From: Onchocerca volvulus
Taxonomy: Eukaryota > Nematoda > Chromadorea > Rhabditida > Onchocercidae
Reading direction: 5' to 3'
Assembly: GCA_000499405.2 (NCBI GenBank)
Contig: HG738137.1
Span: forward strand, 14,005,661-14,069,660
DNA: 64,000 nt
The position numbers and the translations under genes were made by a program. Below are positions 25,036-38,954 of this stretch, piece by piece. The notes under the pieces are model-generated. The model saw nothing but the letters and a program-made list of their open reading frames with translations. It searched no databases and had not been told where the DNA came from. Each line of letters opens with the position of its first letter. The first letter of the stretch is position 1.

Positions 25036-25138
25036 GAACTGTGAGACAAAATGTCTTCAATTTTCAAAGTTTCAATAATTATGACGTATCGTTTGCTTGA
25101 ATGAAGCATAGACATTGAATGTGTACTCCAAGTGGGAC
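25036..25138 (+). repeat. Dispersed repeat A, copy 2
   Basis: Partner of 18865-18974, same orientation, with conserved blocks AAATGTCTTCAA, ATGACGTATCG, GACATTGAATGTGT and AGTGGGAC. It marks the right edge of the relic-rich locus. Confidence 0.7.
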
Positions 25139-28100
25139 ATTTTTGATAAGTAAACTTAGTAATGTGGAATGAACCGAAAGTTGGATCAAAGTTTCAAACT
25201 TTCCACTTATGAGGTTCAGATATCAATAATTATTTATTTGTCAAGTGCAACTATTGTTCTATCAAATATGATGACTAGGTTATCATGACAATTATTATAG
25301 TGCTAAGTACAATGATTATTTGTCAATGTCAGTTGTTAGTCATCGACTACAATCATTATATTATCATTGCGTTATCAAATTCAAACATGAAAACACAGAA
25401 ATATGAGACGAAAAAAAAGATTTAAATGAAATTAAAAGTGATGGAAGAACATAGAAGAGATTAAAAAAAAAATAAGATTTAAAAAACTAATAATACAACT
25501 TAATGCTATTAATATTATGCTCAAGTTTTTTTTTTCTTTTTGCATTTTTTTTTCCCATATAAAATTTTCCCATATGAAAAGAATTAATTCTTTTCGTTCT
25601 TCTTTTTTTTTTTTTATTACAATGAGATGGAAGCAAATTTCGAATTTCTAATGCGAAAATTTTGTATGGAATGTCGCATGTGTAATATTATTGTCTTATT
25701 TAATTTCACACGATAATTTTTTAGTTTGTGGATTTTACACAATTTTTCTCACCCTTTTTTTTAAATTTTAATGTTATAATTAATTAATATTAATATTTTG
25801 CAAGCGTTTTTATGATTGTTTCAAATGGAATTTATAAAAAAGGAAGAGAAAAGAATAATTGCATAAATAAACAGAAAATGGTAAAATATCGTGATTTATA
25901 AATTCAAAAATTGAAAAAAAAATTCTAAAAAATTTTTAAAAAAAGAGCCAAGATAGAATTTTATTCTAATAAAAATTGCGATCGTTTATTCAGTCAGGAA
26001 ATGTGAAAGTAAATAAACAAATTTGAGTTATTAATTAATAGTTCTTAAAACAGTGTCAAAAAACCTTGAAATTTCTTCAAAAAAAAGAAAAGTGAAAATA
26101 GTTGACATAGAAAAGCCGCAAAACGAATCAAATAGGAAGGGAAGAGAATAAAATGTATTTTTCTGAAAATAGAGCGAATTTTTTTTTGAGCGGAATTGGA
26201 GTGAATTAAATTGAACTCAATTTAATTCAAAAAATTTAATTTAATTTAATTTTTTTTCCAACTGTTCTTAGCAATACTCTTACGGCGAAGATTTTCGCGA
26301 TAACATTTTCGCATTTTTAGAAACAAGTCACTTTTTTCTTTTTTTTTGTAGCATTTTTTGGATTTCCTTCCGATCTTATTATCGTTAAATTCAATTATCG
26401 TTCAATTTGAATTTTCTTCCGATATTAATAATGGTTCATATTGCAAATAAATTTTTTCGTATTATTTCATTCATTTTTCATTCAATTTTCACTTGATATC
26501 TTTTCAGCATCGAATCAAAATATATATTTGTAAATTTCTTAAATATGATTTTTCGATAAAGCAAAGAAAGAAAGAGTTAAAAAATACAAAAAATTAAAAA
26601 AAGAAAGACCAATTAAAATTTAGTTATCAAATTATCCTTTCAACACTTTTTTATTTTTTAAATTAGCTGGCATTTATAAGATGGTTTGCAAATCATTACT
26701 GTTTCCTTTTTCAATGACCTTGTGAAAGTAAAATTTTTTTTTCCTTAATTCTCCCTTTCAAAAAAAAAAAAAATGTTAAGCCATTTATATTACTTATTCG
26801 CATATTTTTATTTGAAACGCGCTGATGTTCTATTTACTTTAAATGATTTTGCAACTTCATCTTTTTTTTATTTGCTTTGAAAAATTTTCTGTACTTTTTT
26901 TTTTTTTTTTGAAACTCTAAAATATAGTTTTAAAAAAATTAATCACTTTCCTTTTTCTGCATTGACTGATTAGCACTCATTTATATTCATAAACTGCAAA
27001 TTGTATTCACAATTTTAAAAAGTTTAGAAATTGAAAAATTAGGAAGTACAAAATAAGAATGCAGGTAATGAATATTTCTTTTGGGATAACAAAAAAAGGA
27101 AGAAAAATACGAAGTGTTTTAGCGTATGTGTGACAAGTATTTTTGCGTGTAACAGTTTTAATTAATAAAACTAAAGCTTAAAACTAATGAAAATGGATGA
27201 ATTGAATGATTTTTGATGAAAATGGAAAACTGCAATTTTTTTAACGACAGTGTATTTTTTTAGCCTTTTTTATTAATATATGTTTAATAAAATTACATAA
27301 ATAAAAGAAATTTGCTTATTTTTTTCCTTCAAGTTTCTTAAATATTTGAAAAATTCAATGTAACGATTCTGAGTGCGTTCGTTCAATATTTTATTGATAC
27401 TTTAAACTATCAATAAAAAAGAAAGAAATGTGAATTAACTTTGCTTTACAATATTATTGATTGGAAGTTTCTACAAATAAATATGAAAAAAAAAGGAAAT
27501 TATTCCTTTCATTACATTTTCTCATTTTCAATGGAAAAAATTCGATGCACTTTTTTAATTTCAGCTTTTTCTTCGAGATATATTTTTTTCTAAGCTTTCT
27601 TCCCTTTTCAATATCATTTTTTGGGATTTTTTTCGGATGAAGAATTAAATTATTTTACTCTTCGAGAATGAAAAAGGAAAAGAAAAATTAAAAAAATTTT
27701 ATTTTTTGAGATATATTTCTTCGAAGTTCTTTTTTTCTCCTTCAATATTATTTGTTAGTTTTTTTTTGGATGGAATTTTTCTTTGAATTTTAGTTTTCAT
27801 GTTACATTTTTAATGTTTATAGTTTCTTATTTCATAACATTAAAACTATGGCTTCTCTCTTATCATTTTCGAAGAATAGAATAATTTATTTTGAATAGAA
27901 AAATGATGTGAATAATTAATATCAAAAATTATTTATTGATTAAATGTTGATTAAATTAAGAAAAATTTCACAGTTTTATCTAAAAAATTCATTTATGCAA
28001 AATAAGAATGTTTAGCGGACGTTTGAAAATAATTCTTAACCAAATATTTTGTTTTTTATATAAATTTTATGCGAAAGTTTCGTTACTTTTAATTCAACTC

Positions 28101-31100
28101 TTTTCTTTTTTGGAATTATTTAAGTAATTCTTTAAAATTCGATCTAAGGATATCAAATTATATTTGGTGTGTTAACTGACAGATAAATGCAACGGTAAGA
28201 TAACGATATTTGATAAAATATTATGCAAACTGTTACTTACCTAAATTTCTTAATAAAAATCAACTGAAATTTGTTTCGGCAAAAAATTTAATTAATCCAT
28301 TGCAGCGTCAATAGAATAAACGTTATATATGAAAAATTCGTTTTTAAGGTCAATCGTCTCTTTCAAAATCATTCAATAATTCAGCATTTTCAGTTTTTTT
28401 ATTACCAAGCAACAGGTTTTTTTGTACTCATTCAGCAACATCTTCCAACATTTTCACGTTTTTTTCATAATCATATAGTAATACTTTCCATCGTTCTCAC
28501 ATTTTTTTCGTAATTATTTAGCAATATTTCCACCATTTTCACGTTTTTTTTTTTTTTTTTTTTTTTTTTTTGTAATCATCTTTTTTTTATTTTTTAATTT
28601 TTTTGTACAATAATTTCCAGTGCTTCCACGTTTTTCCTGTAATTATCTTGCATCTTACTTTTTTTTTTTTTTCAAATTGCTTTTTCTTATCTTATTTTCG
28701 ACACTTTTTCACTTTATCATATTTCATCACTTCGCTTTTTCTCATTCAATGAAAATGAATTAATTATTACGAATAATAAGGTTAGAGAAGACTTTTCTGA
28801 TATTGAAAATGAATAATTTCTTCCAAAATTTCTTCTCTCCCTATTTGAATACTTTTTTCTGTTTCAACAAACCAATATTTGAATATAATAAAACAATTTC
28901 GTGCATACATTATTGCTTATCGTAAAAAGATAGATTGGAAAGTACGTGTAAATAAAATAATTTAATTTGAACATTATTACAGCAATTAAAAAATTTGGAT
29001 TAAAATTGGAATTGAAAATGAGAAATGAAAGAATATTGAAACAATTAATACCTATAGTTTTTGCCTTAAAATGGATAAAATTTTACTCAATTGCCAATTA
29101 GGAACAACTAGTGTGTCTGATTTTGCTGTTTATTTTGTTTACATCATTTCATGGCCAATTAAATAAATTATTCATTCGTTGATATGAGCATCAAATATAA
29201 ATAGATTAACGAATGATTGGCAATCCGAAATATTGGATCCATTTGAAATTTTATTGAAGAAAAAATGTAAGCTAAAAAAATGCAAGAAAATCATTTAAAT
29301 TGTCAATTTTCTTCTTTCGGTTAAGCTATTTTACTTAAAAAATACTATTTATATTATTGAAACAAAAAGTTTTTAAAATTGTTGAGAATTATTCCAATTA
29401 CATTATTTTATTATTTAATAATATATTGTTCTTGGAACTTTTGCATTGAGCAGTATATGTGAACCAAATTAAAACTTTATTTAAATAATTGAATAAGTAA
29501 AAAAGGGAAAATTAATAAGTGGTTTTCATGTTTTGCTAAAACTAACTAAATTTCATTTTAAGTTATGACTACTTAATCTCTTTTATCTTCTTCAATCTTT
29601 TTTTTTGCAAAGTCTTTTCTTACATTTCTACCTGTTCCATAATAAGGTTTTAGTGTTAGTTTGTAATTTACACATTGATATTTTCACAGAATAACATTAA
29701 ATGACATTTGAAAAGGGAAATAGTTAAAAAAAAAAAAAAAAATCCAACCGGCAAAAAAAAAAGCAGATTCTGAAGATTGAATGATCAAAAAAGAGAAATT
29801 TTAAAACAATGAGATTCTAAAAATCCAAACAGCCGAAAACTAAAAATTCTGAAGATAAGAAGCCAAAAAAAGGATTCTGCTGATGAATGTGTCAAAAAAA
29901 AGAAAAGACCAAAGTAGAAGATGGAATGAAATGACATAAAATTCATGTTCAAATATTTTTTTTATTATTTTCGTAAAGTTAATGGATAAATCATATAAAG
30001 CATCTTATCACGTCGTAATATTGCTGGAAACTAATCAATATTTTAAAAAGTTAATGATTGACATTGATTGTTGAAGATAAGAGAGAAGGTGTAGAAAAAT
30101 GAAGAGAAGAAGAATTTGTAGATATTTAATATTTTTATGAGAAAGTTTCAATTCAATTCTATTGCATTCTACTGCAGTTTTTTGAATTATAACTTTTCTT
30201 CAATCTTAATTTCAGAAATTTTTATTTAATTCGCCTTTTTCTAGTCGATTGCGAATGAATTATTGTTTTTTAAGTTTTGAAAATCTTTCGATAATTCAAC
30301 TTATTATGATGAATTTTTCAATTCAGTTCGTTGTATTTTATTGTAAGTATTCTAATTTTCAAATTTTTTCAATTTTATGCTTGGAATGTTTAATTTAATC
30401 AATTACTATTCTAATTGCTTGCAAAATGAATTATAAGTTTTTAAATTTTGAAGATCTTTCAAAAATTCAAATTCGAAGGAATAGAAAAGGAAAAAGAGAA
30501 AAAGTTTGTAAATGTTTAATTTATTTGGCAATAAATTTTTCAATTCAGTTCTATTACGTTTTAATGCCATCTTTCTAATTAATAACTTTTACCAATTTGA
30601 CATTTGGAATTTTCAGTTTAATAATTATTTTATTTGACAAATAAATTAAAAAATTTTTTGAAAATTTGAAGTTTTTATATGATTTGCAATTTATTATCTA
30701 AATTTCGAAATAAACGTGGTTTTGTATGGTAATATTGAAAATTTCTTGAATTTTTTTTCTGTCCGAAAGATTTTATAATCTTTTGCAACTGGATTTAAAA
30801 TAAAAAATTATGGGATTTGTGCTATTATATATTTCGATAACTACGCGATTATCTCAAATGAATTCAAAATTGTTTTTATAATATTACCCAAAATTGACTT
30901 ATTGCATTTTACTTTTTATTTGTTATATATTTTTACGAATGTAATAATGGGAGTGAAATTATATGGTAGCAAGTAATTTTGTAATATATCTCAAATTTGC
31001 ATCCAAAAAAAAATAATTAGTGTCTAATATAACTCTGCTCCTTTCTTTTTATCTATTTTATAAACCATAAAATGGGGAATTCTTTTTTGTTAAGTAGTTT

Positions 31101-34100
31101 TATAGTATCAATAATGACTTCGAATGGATATCAACCAAAATAAATACTCTGCATTTGTATCCCATTAACACACTTTTTTTGCAAAATTTGAGTATTACCC
31201 CAAATTGATTCATCCATTCCACTTTTATCACTTTGATTCATTCAAATATTTCATTCATTCCCCAACATCACTTTGACTCATTCAACTGTATTTTCAAACC
31301 AGATAAGAATGCAGTAAGTCAATTTTTCTATGTTTTGATCTTAGAAGTTATTTTGTTGATGTTTTTTTCTGTGTTTTGATTTTAACAATACTTTGTTACT
31401 GTTAATATTTTGATTTATTATTGATTACACCCTATTATTTAATAATATAATTTAAGATATTAGCAAAGATTTTTAATTTTAATAAAATAGCACAAAAATT
31501 TTTTTTATTTTTCTTTTTAAATATCAAATTTAACAATTTATTGCTTAAATTAGAATTTTCGGTGCTAGAATATATAAAAAAAAAAAGTAACTGAACTCAC
31601 CATATAAATCAAAGGTTCTAAGACAACATCAAATCAATTGGAAAATCGAAATTTATTTATTTTAATGAAAAAAATAAATCTGTCCTTGGCCTAATATTAA
31701 AGGTTCATTCTATTTGAATAAAAGATCATTTTAGTCTTGTTCTTGATATAACGATACCTTTTTCAATTTTATATCAAGCATGTATTTTTCACAAACAGAT
31801 TCGAATATATTTCCTGAAAATAAATTTTTTTTTTAAAAATAATTTCGAGATAAAGCAAAAATTTGTGGTGAACATTGGTAGGATATTAGAGAGTGATATC
31901 ATGCATAAAATGTTTGAATGATATTTTATTATTACTTTTGTTTTTCTCTTTTAATATTCTAAATTATTTGTAATGTCTGCAAATTAATTACATAAATTGC
32001 TTTACAAGTAAATCAAAAACTTGAAAGTTTTTAGAGTGCCATTAATATTCTGTTGCCTTAAAATTTTTTCTAATACAGGCATGACGCCTAAAAGATACTT
32101 GATATTTTTATTGATCAAATTTATAATTTATGTTTCTATTATATCAAAAAACCTAAAAGAAAAAAAGCATAACGTCAATAAAAGGAACCTTAATCTCTTT
32201 TTTTTTTTTTTTTTGTTTCAATTATTTCGTTTTTATTTCTCATTTTTTATATTTTGCACTTTATCGCCTCATTTTTCATTTTTTTTTTTTCTTTTCTTCA
32301 CTTATGTTTCAATTCTTCAACTTCAATTATTTCACAGTATTATTTCATAAAAATTTAATAATAAAACTACAATTATTCTAAAGTATTTCTTTTTTTTCTC
32401 GTTAATATCTTACAAAATTCTTTTGATAGAGATCTTCCCGAAAGCGTATTTCCGGAAATGAGTAAATTTATGATTAATTGGAAATGTCATTATTTCTTTT
32501 CTTTGTTTTTCGAAAAATTGAAAACGAAACACTGATGATAATGATTTATGTAAAGAAATAGTATAGTTGCACATGATGATTGATAAATTTTCAGCATACT
32601 TTTCATTATTGTTTATTATTTATCTTAATTATTTTTAATTAATTATATTAGAATTATCTTTTTTGTTTACTATAAAACGTAAATATTATATTAATAATAC
32701 CTAGATGAATTCAAACGTAATCTTGACAACAATTTTACTCTCTATTTCTAAACATAAAAGTGACAAATTGTTAGAAATTATTGAAGAAATAAATTTTCAT
32801 ATTTTAATTAATCATTTCATACATCAACCAGTTTATAAGTTCAAGATTAATAAAATCTGGTTCCTCAGTCTTTTATTTTACAACATTGATGGGTCATTTT
32901 TTACTTTTACTATTATTACAATTATCAAAAATAACTATAACTTTCGTTTTTTCCATTATAATTTTCATGATGGTGATAATGATTGACGGTGATGGTATGA
33001 AAATGATCATAATGATGATTAATGACGATAAAAATATGATTTTGACAATCATAATAATATTTATAATGAAAGTTAGTTTCTTTTAATGTTGTAATTTATG
33101 ATAATTATGAGATTAGAATGAGTTGACCTTCATTTGACCTTCACAAGTTCACAAAAAAAAAGAAAAAAAAGGAAAAAAAAAACGGAATAAACTAAGATGG
33201 AACACTTTTACAAGACGCAGAATAAGTGTGTTTTCAGATATGTTTGTAAAAATAAATAATTGTAATTTAAAAAATGTATTTGTGAATTTTTTTTTTGATC
33301 CATCCAATATGCAAACTCATACACTTGAAAAATATATATTAAATATTAAACTTAACTAGATGTGAATGTATAGTATCACTGAGACATCGTTTTTGAATTA
33401 AGTTTCATGACAAAAAAAGAAAAAATTATAAAGTTTCATGACAATTAAATTATGTGATTATTATACGAAAAAAAAGTTTATTTAAGTCTAATATGTAAAT
33501 ATGTCGTGTAAATTAAAAGGAAACATTTGAAATCTTATCCAACTAATTAATTACTATATTTTGATCATTATCATTATGCAACACTTTTCCTTTTTCTTTT
33601 TTTTTTTTTTTTGATCGTAAAAATAGATATTATCAAAAAGTTAAAAAAAGTTTCGGAAATTTATGATTCATTTTTTATTTTCACTCAACTATTTCATCTA
33701 TCATATATAATTATCATTTTAATAATCATATGGAAGTGATGTTGAGATGAATTATAAAGTTTATTGAATTTATCGCAATCAGCGCCACTTCTTTTCTCTT
33801 GCGAAGTTATATTTTCAAATATTAGGAAGCAAATGTTATAAAATGTTTCAAAAATTCTGACTATTTTTTGAATAGTTGAAAATGTTCATGATCATCTAAA
33901 TGATTTTTTTTTTGGCTATGAAGGTCGGAAATTTCCAAATAATTTTTATTATTAAGACTAAATTGGAGATTTTATTACACAATTTTATTTTCTCGATTTA
34001 AAGAGTAGAAAAAATTTTTCGAAAATTGGTAAAAAAGAAAAAAAATGCATGAAAATGGTGAAAAATACAAATAAGATAATTAAATTTTGGTAATTATAGT

Positions 34101-34290
34101 AATGGATAATGCTATACCATTATTATTGATAATGATATGATAATGACGAAGAGAGAAAAAGATTGATAAAAAATATTAGTCAACCATTTTCTCGACATCT
34201 ATCATTTTTGATTACTTAGGATTCAAGAGTGTAATTTCTTAAAATATTTGATCGATCATATTATTATTTTTACTATTATTATAAATATGA
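25139..34290. other. Long AT-rich stretch without recognisable genes
   Basis: About 9 kb dominated by poly-A/T runs and AT-rich sequence. The only structured parts are the minisatellite at 28.36-28.65 kb and a small inverted repeat at 29,170-29,218 (arms ATTCATTCGTT and AACGAATGATT). Short open frames are low-complexity. Confidence 0.6.
28360..28650. repeat. Degenerate minisatellite, unit about 45-50 bp
   Basis: Recurrent pattern of TTTTCACGTTTTTTTC, then TAATCAT.TAGCAATA, then TTTCCA, repeated about five to six times with heavy divergence and poly-T expansion. Confidence 0.65.
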
Positions 34291-34310
34291 CATGATTATT
34301 GTCATTTTCA

Positions 34311-34560
34311 TCATAAAATTCTCCGTGTCAATGATAATGATGAATATGATAATGATGGTGGTAATGATGGTGATAACGATGATGTTGTCGATCATGATAA
34401 TAATGGTAGAATCATTAATGATGAAAATGATGATGCAAATAGTGAAGGTGGTATTAATCATATTTTTCATTGATGGTGACAATCATTTGATAATGATGTT
34501 GGTAAAGATAGTGATAATGATGATGATGGTGATGATGGCAATGATAATGACGACGACTGT
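34311..34560. repeat. Imperfect GAT/ATG trinucleotide-rich tract
   Basis: Interrupted (GAT)n/(ATG)n sequence. It generates Met/Ile-rich or Asp-rich frames on the two strands that should not be read as genes by themselves. Confidence 0.75.
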
Positions 34561-34866
34561 AATAATTACAATTGTAATGAAGGTCGACTGAATTTCGAAC
34601 GTCGTCGTAATCATCATGATGAAATACGGCGTCGTATTTCAAACGACCTATGGCAATTTTTAATTCCAAACAATCGTCTATCAAATTTTTACCCAAAAAT
34701 TCAACTAAATTCTCTTTGTATTTTCATCCAAGATTTATTATTAAAATTGCCGTTATTTCTCAGTAATTTACTGAGGAATATTTTTGCAATTTCATTGTAC
34801 TTCAAAAATGAAATGTTTTATGACTTCATTTTATTGAAGAATTTCATTAAATCATTATGCTCGTAA
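34480..34866 (+). other. Stop-free 128-codon frame, possible exon, unrecognised
   Basis: Plus-strand frame open for 387 nt without an early ATG. It begins with an Asp-rich run from the GAT tract, then continues into non-repetitive sequence reading NEGRLNFERRR, EIRRRISNDLWQFLIPNNR and a hydrophobic tail. The part around 34,580-34,690 is clearly more complex than its surroundings (arginine CGT/CGG codons). The minus strand is also open across it (GKNLIDDCLELKIAIGRL). No flanking splice sites are convincing. It may be an exon, a conserved noncoding element or chance. Confidence 0.25.
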
Positions 34867-36587
34867 TTAATATCATTATTATTACAAATCATTAAGTCTT
34901 TTATGAATAATCCTGTTTTCATATAATTCTTCAAATTACTTAAAATTTATAATTCTAAACTATATGAAGCAAGTATTGATTTAGAATCAATAGATCAATC
35001 GTAAATTTTTGCATTAAAAAAAGATAACCATCTCAAATTTCAAATTTTAGGAATGACAAGTTTTGTTGCAACTTTTCTCAAAATATTCTTTTCTTAATGC
35101 AATATAAATTTAAATTAGCTTTAGATATATCGGTAGGAAAAAAGATACAAATGGTAGTTTTTAAAACATATGAAATTTTTTGATTTATTCAAATTAGTTC
35201 GTATTCATTTAAGAATAAATTAATAAATTTATAATGATAATAAATGTTAGTTTCGAAACTGAATATTAATTTTTTTTGTTATTAGAAAAACTTTTATTTT
35301 ATGAAATATATTATCGTTTTATTTCTCTCTTACAAATGTAAAACTTGTTGTTTTAGTATCGATTGCACAATTTACAATTGAATTGTATCAATTAAAATGA
35401 AATTTGTATATTTCCTTTCTTTCTTAATTTGTTAATATCTTATGATCGGAAGAAAAAAAATTTCTTTTTATCTTATTTCAAGAAAAATTGTTTTTGAATT
35501 AAAAATTTCTTGAAACTATTTATTGTCGTTTTCTATTTTATTGATGAATAAATGATAATACTATATACTGTTTACGTAAAGTTGGGAATGTGAATTTTTG
35601 AATAATTTTTAGCAAAATAAAATAAATGTGACATTTTTAATTTTTTCAAATGAAAATTATAAAAATTTTATGAGGGAATTGTTACAGTCTGGTAGCTAGC
35701 TTGATGATTCGTATTATTCATGCTTTTATCTTGATCCTTATCACTAATTATTTCTAAAATCTTGTCTCTAATTCATGATATTTTCCAATATCCACAATTT
35801 TATGCATGATAATATTTAATATTTTAAAATCGCCACTTTTGCAGGTTAATTTAATATTAAAACAATGGTTAGATCATTTTCAGTCATCTTAAAAAAGAAG
35901 ATTCGAAAAAAATTAATTAGTAGTTTTTAAAAATAACAACGGATGATGAATCATTCAAGAGCGCTTGAATAAAATTGTTTTTCTCACAAAAATTTTTCAA
36001 AATTATCTAAGGTTATCATTTTAACCGAATATGTGCCAGAATACTGTAAAACAGACATGCATTACGGTAGGATATAGTATGCAAATTGCAACTGTATATG
36101 CGGATTGGATATCTTTTCATTTAAAAAATCATAATTATGTTTTATAAAAAAATAACAGAATAATGACAATAATGATATTATATGGATCAAGTATATTTCT
36201 CCATTTCGATGCATTGAAATTTAAAATACTAATGAAAAAAAAAAAAAAAAATGAAATTATTGAATGAAAATGAATTTTGTTTTCTAGTAGTAAAATTTCA
36301 GTAAAAATTTATACCGAATTTATAGAAGTTTAAATTTTCCAAAAGAATTCCGCATAATTTATTATGATAATTGTCAGAAGTGTATCACTAATATATCATT
36401 TGATCAATTTTAATACATATTTTAAAGAAAAAGATAAGATTATCAGAAAGTTTAGAAACTCCTGAAATTAATCAATTTTTCAATTTTATTCGAATTATGA
36501 AGTCATAAATATGAAAACTGTTAAACAAAAATGATTTATTTATTACGAACACATGATCATATTACAGTATTTTGATAGTTAATGCTT

Positions 36588-36795
36588 CAGTAGCACGTTA
36601 CGATAATTTTCAAAAGCACGTTACGATAACTTTTAAAATCTCGTTACGGTAGCTTTCAAAAACACGTCATAATAGCTGCCAATATCACGCAACGATATTT
36701 TTTTAAAATAACTTAATAGTTTTCAATAACACGTTATGATAGCTCATAAAAATGCATCATGATAAAAAAAATCAATATCACAGCATGATATCTAA
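36588..36795. repeat. Degenerate minisatellite, unit about 25-28 bp
   Basis: Around seven copies of a CACGTTACGATA.CTTTCAAAA-like unit, progressively diverging to the right (CACGTCATAATAGC, CACGCAACGATA, CACGTTATGATAGC). Confidence 0.75.
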
Positions 36796-37539
36796 TTTCG
36801 CATGGAAAAATTGAATTGATTGGTTGATTGATTGATTGATCTAACTTCAAAATATTGCCAATATCAAAAAATTTGATGATAATCTGAAAATTTAATCCTA
36901 ATTTGAAAACTTAATCCTAATTTTATTCATATGCTCATTTATTTTAAAATTTTAAAACATTTAAAAATTATCAAAAAAAAGGGAATAAAAAAGAGCAAAA
37001 ATATTGAAATATCCAATTAGTTAATGATATTTGAATTAAAAAATTCTGTGATCATTAGTAATTTAATTCATCATTTTATTTATCTCTTTCCCTTTCTCTC
37101 TTTCTCTCTTTCTCTCTCGTCCTTTTTTCATCTTTCTTTTCATCTATTTTTATCACTTAATAAAATCATATCAACAAACAACCATGGATGATACCGATCA
37201 GACAAGAATGAAGGATAAAATCGTAGGATCATTGCCGGACTAATTGCTGAAAATTCAATAATCATTAATATCAATGGATTATTACTGAGTAAGAAAAAAT
37301 GATAAATATTTAACTTTTTTTTTTTTTGTCTACTTTACCTCAAAAAAAAAAAAAGGAAAAGGAAAAAAAAAGTTATTTCCATGAAATATTAGAAAGATGA
37401 TGTGATAAATCATCCAAATTTTTAAATCACCTAAAGTTTCCCAGTTAAATTAAAAATTTTTTTCATTAAAATTTCATTAAATCATTGATGATTGAAAAAA
37501 ATTTCATCAAAATTTTTTCAAATCAAAACTTTCCGGAAC

Positions 37540-37950
37540 ACACACATGCATACACTCACATACACACATACACGCACATATTCAATTGCACATAAACATA
37601 CAGATATAACACATACACACACATACGTACGTACATATATACACGTATGTGCATATACACGTACGTACACACACTCACACACGTACACACACATTACACG
37701 TCACATATATACATGCAAATACACAAAAACACAGCGACATACACACACTCACATACGCACACACATAACTACAAAGACATACAAACACATACACACATAC
37801 AAATCTATGATATACATGACACATACTCGGATAAATATAGATATATACACATACAAACATACAAATACATACATACATACTATACATGCACACGCATATA
37901 CACAGACACTTCACATACACACATACATACTCAGACATACATACACATAC
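37540..37950. repeat. CA-rich microsatellite (ACACAT/ACATAC mixture)
   Basis: About 400 bp of interrupted ACAC and ACATAC sequence with embedded TACGTAC palindromes. The His/Thr-rich frames on the plus strand and Val/Cys-rich frame on the minus strand are by-products of the repeat. Confidence 0.9.
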
Positions 37951-38923
37951 AAACTTCAATTACTGTTCATTTTGTCAAGGTAATGTGTACAATTACCAAA
38001 ATATCCTCTAAAAAATTTGGCATATATTAATTTTGATTTTTCATATTAAAATCTAATTACAGTACTCTTTGTATCCGTCTCTGTCGCCCTCTCTTTAGCT
38101 TTCTTCTCTCTATCTGTCCTTCATATTACTTTTTCTTTTTAATCTTTCATTTCATTTCATTTTATTCAATTTTTTTTTCTTTTACCAATTTCAAAAATTT
38201 ACAATAATTAGGAATTGAAATTCTTTTTTCGCTCGTTAATTGTAAATCAGTTAAATAATTTTTCTTTTTAGCTTCTTTTCTTAGAAAACTAAAAAATCAT
38301 ATCAAAAAAATAATCAGTGATGAGTTCTAAGAGATATATGGCCGAAAAAATTGCATTAATCCTCGAGATAATGATAGTTTGCGAATTTTTGGTTTTTTTT
38401 TTTTTTTTTTTTAAATAAAATTTCATTAATCCTCCTGAAATATTAGAAGCTCGAGAGATTCGTAAACAAAATTTCATTAATTCTTTGGGTTAATATTAGA
38501 TTTAAAATTCGAAAAGTTCGAAAAAAAAAAAAAAAGGGAACAAGAATTAAGAGGAGTACAAGTCGGTTGAAAAGAAAAAGAAAAGAATCGAAAAGTATCG
38601 GAAAAAGTTTTTCCTGTTAAAGAATTCGAGATTCATCATTAATCCACTGTGATAATAATAAATCAAGGATTTATTAAAAAATTCCATTCCCAAAATGTTT
38701 ATTCAAAAATTTGTCGAAAAAAAAAAGAAAAAAAAAACAAAACATGCAGTTTACAATATTACATCGAAAATATACATGAGAAATTAATTTTCCCAGTATT
38801 TCACGATTCCTTCCATTCTCTTCCCATTCGACGCTTGCTCTTTTTTTTCAATTTTCAATTTTAAATTGCTATTTTACCATTTTTTTCAAGCTTTCACCTG
38901 CAATTTTTTCGCATCTTCTTTTT

Positions 38924-38954
<31 letters not shown>

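Noticed and set aside
18865..25138. Repeat A pair as long terminal repeats of a 6.3 kb retroelement
   Set aside because: The copies are too diverged, have no TG...CA ends or primer-binding site that I can see, and the interior shows no polymerase or integrase motifs.
29170..29218. Inverted repeat with arms ATTCATTCGTT / AACGAATGATT
   Set aside because: Eleven-base arms with one mismatch are expected by chance many times in a 64 kb AT-rich window.
34279..34591. Met/Ile-rich and His-rich frames around 34.3-34.6 kb
   Set aside because: They come from the imperfect GAT/ATG repeat; only the part extending into non-repetitive sequence was kept as a possible exon.
37492..38030. Long His/Thr/Tyr-rich open frames (up to 163 codons) and an antisense Cys/Val-rich frame
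   Set aside because: They are direct translations of the CA-rich microsatellite in different frames, with no splice or start context.
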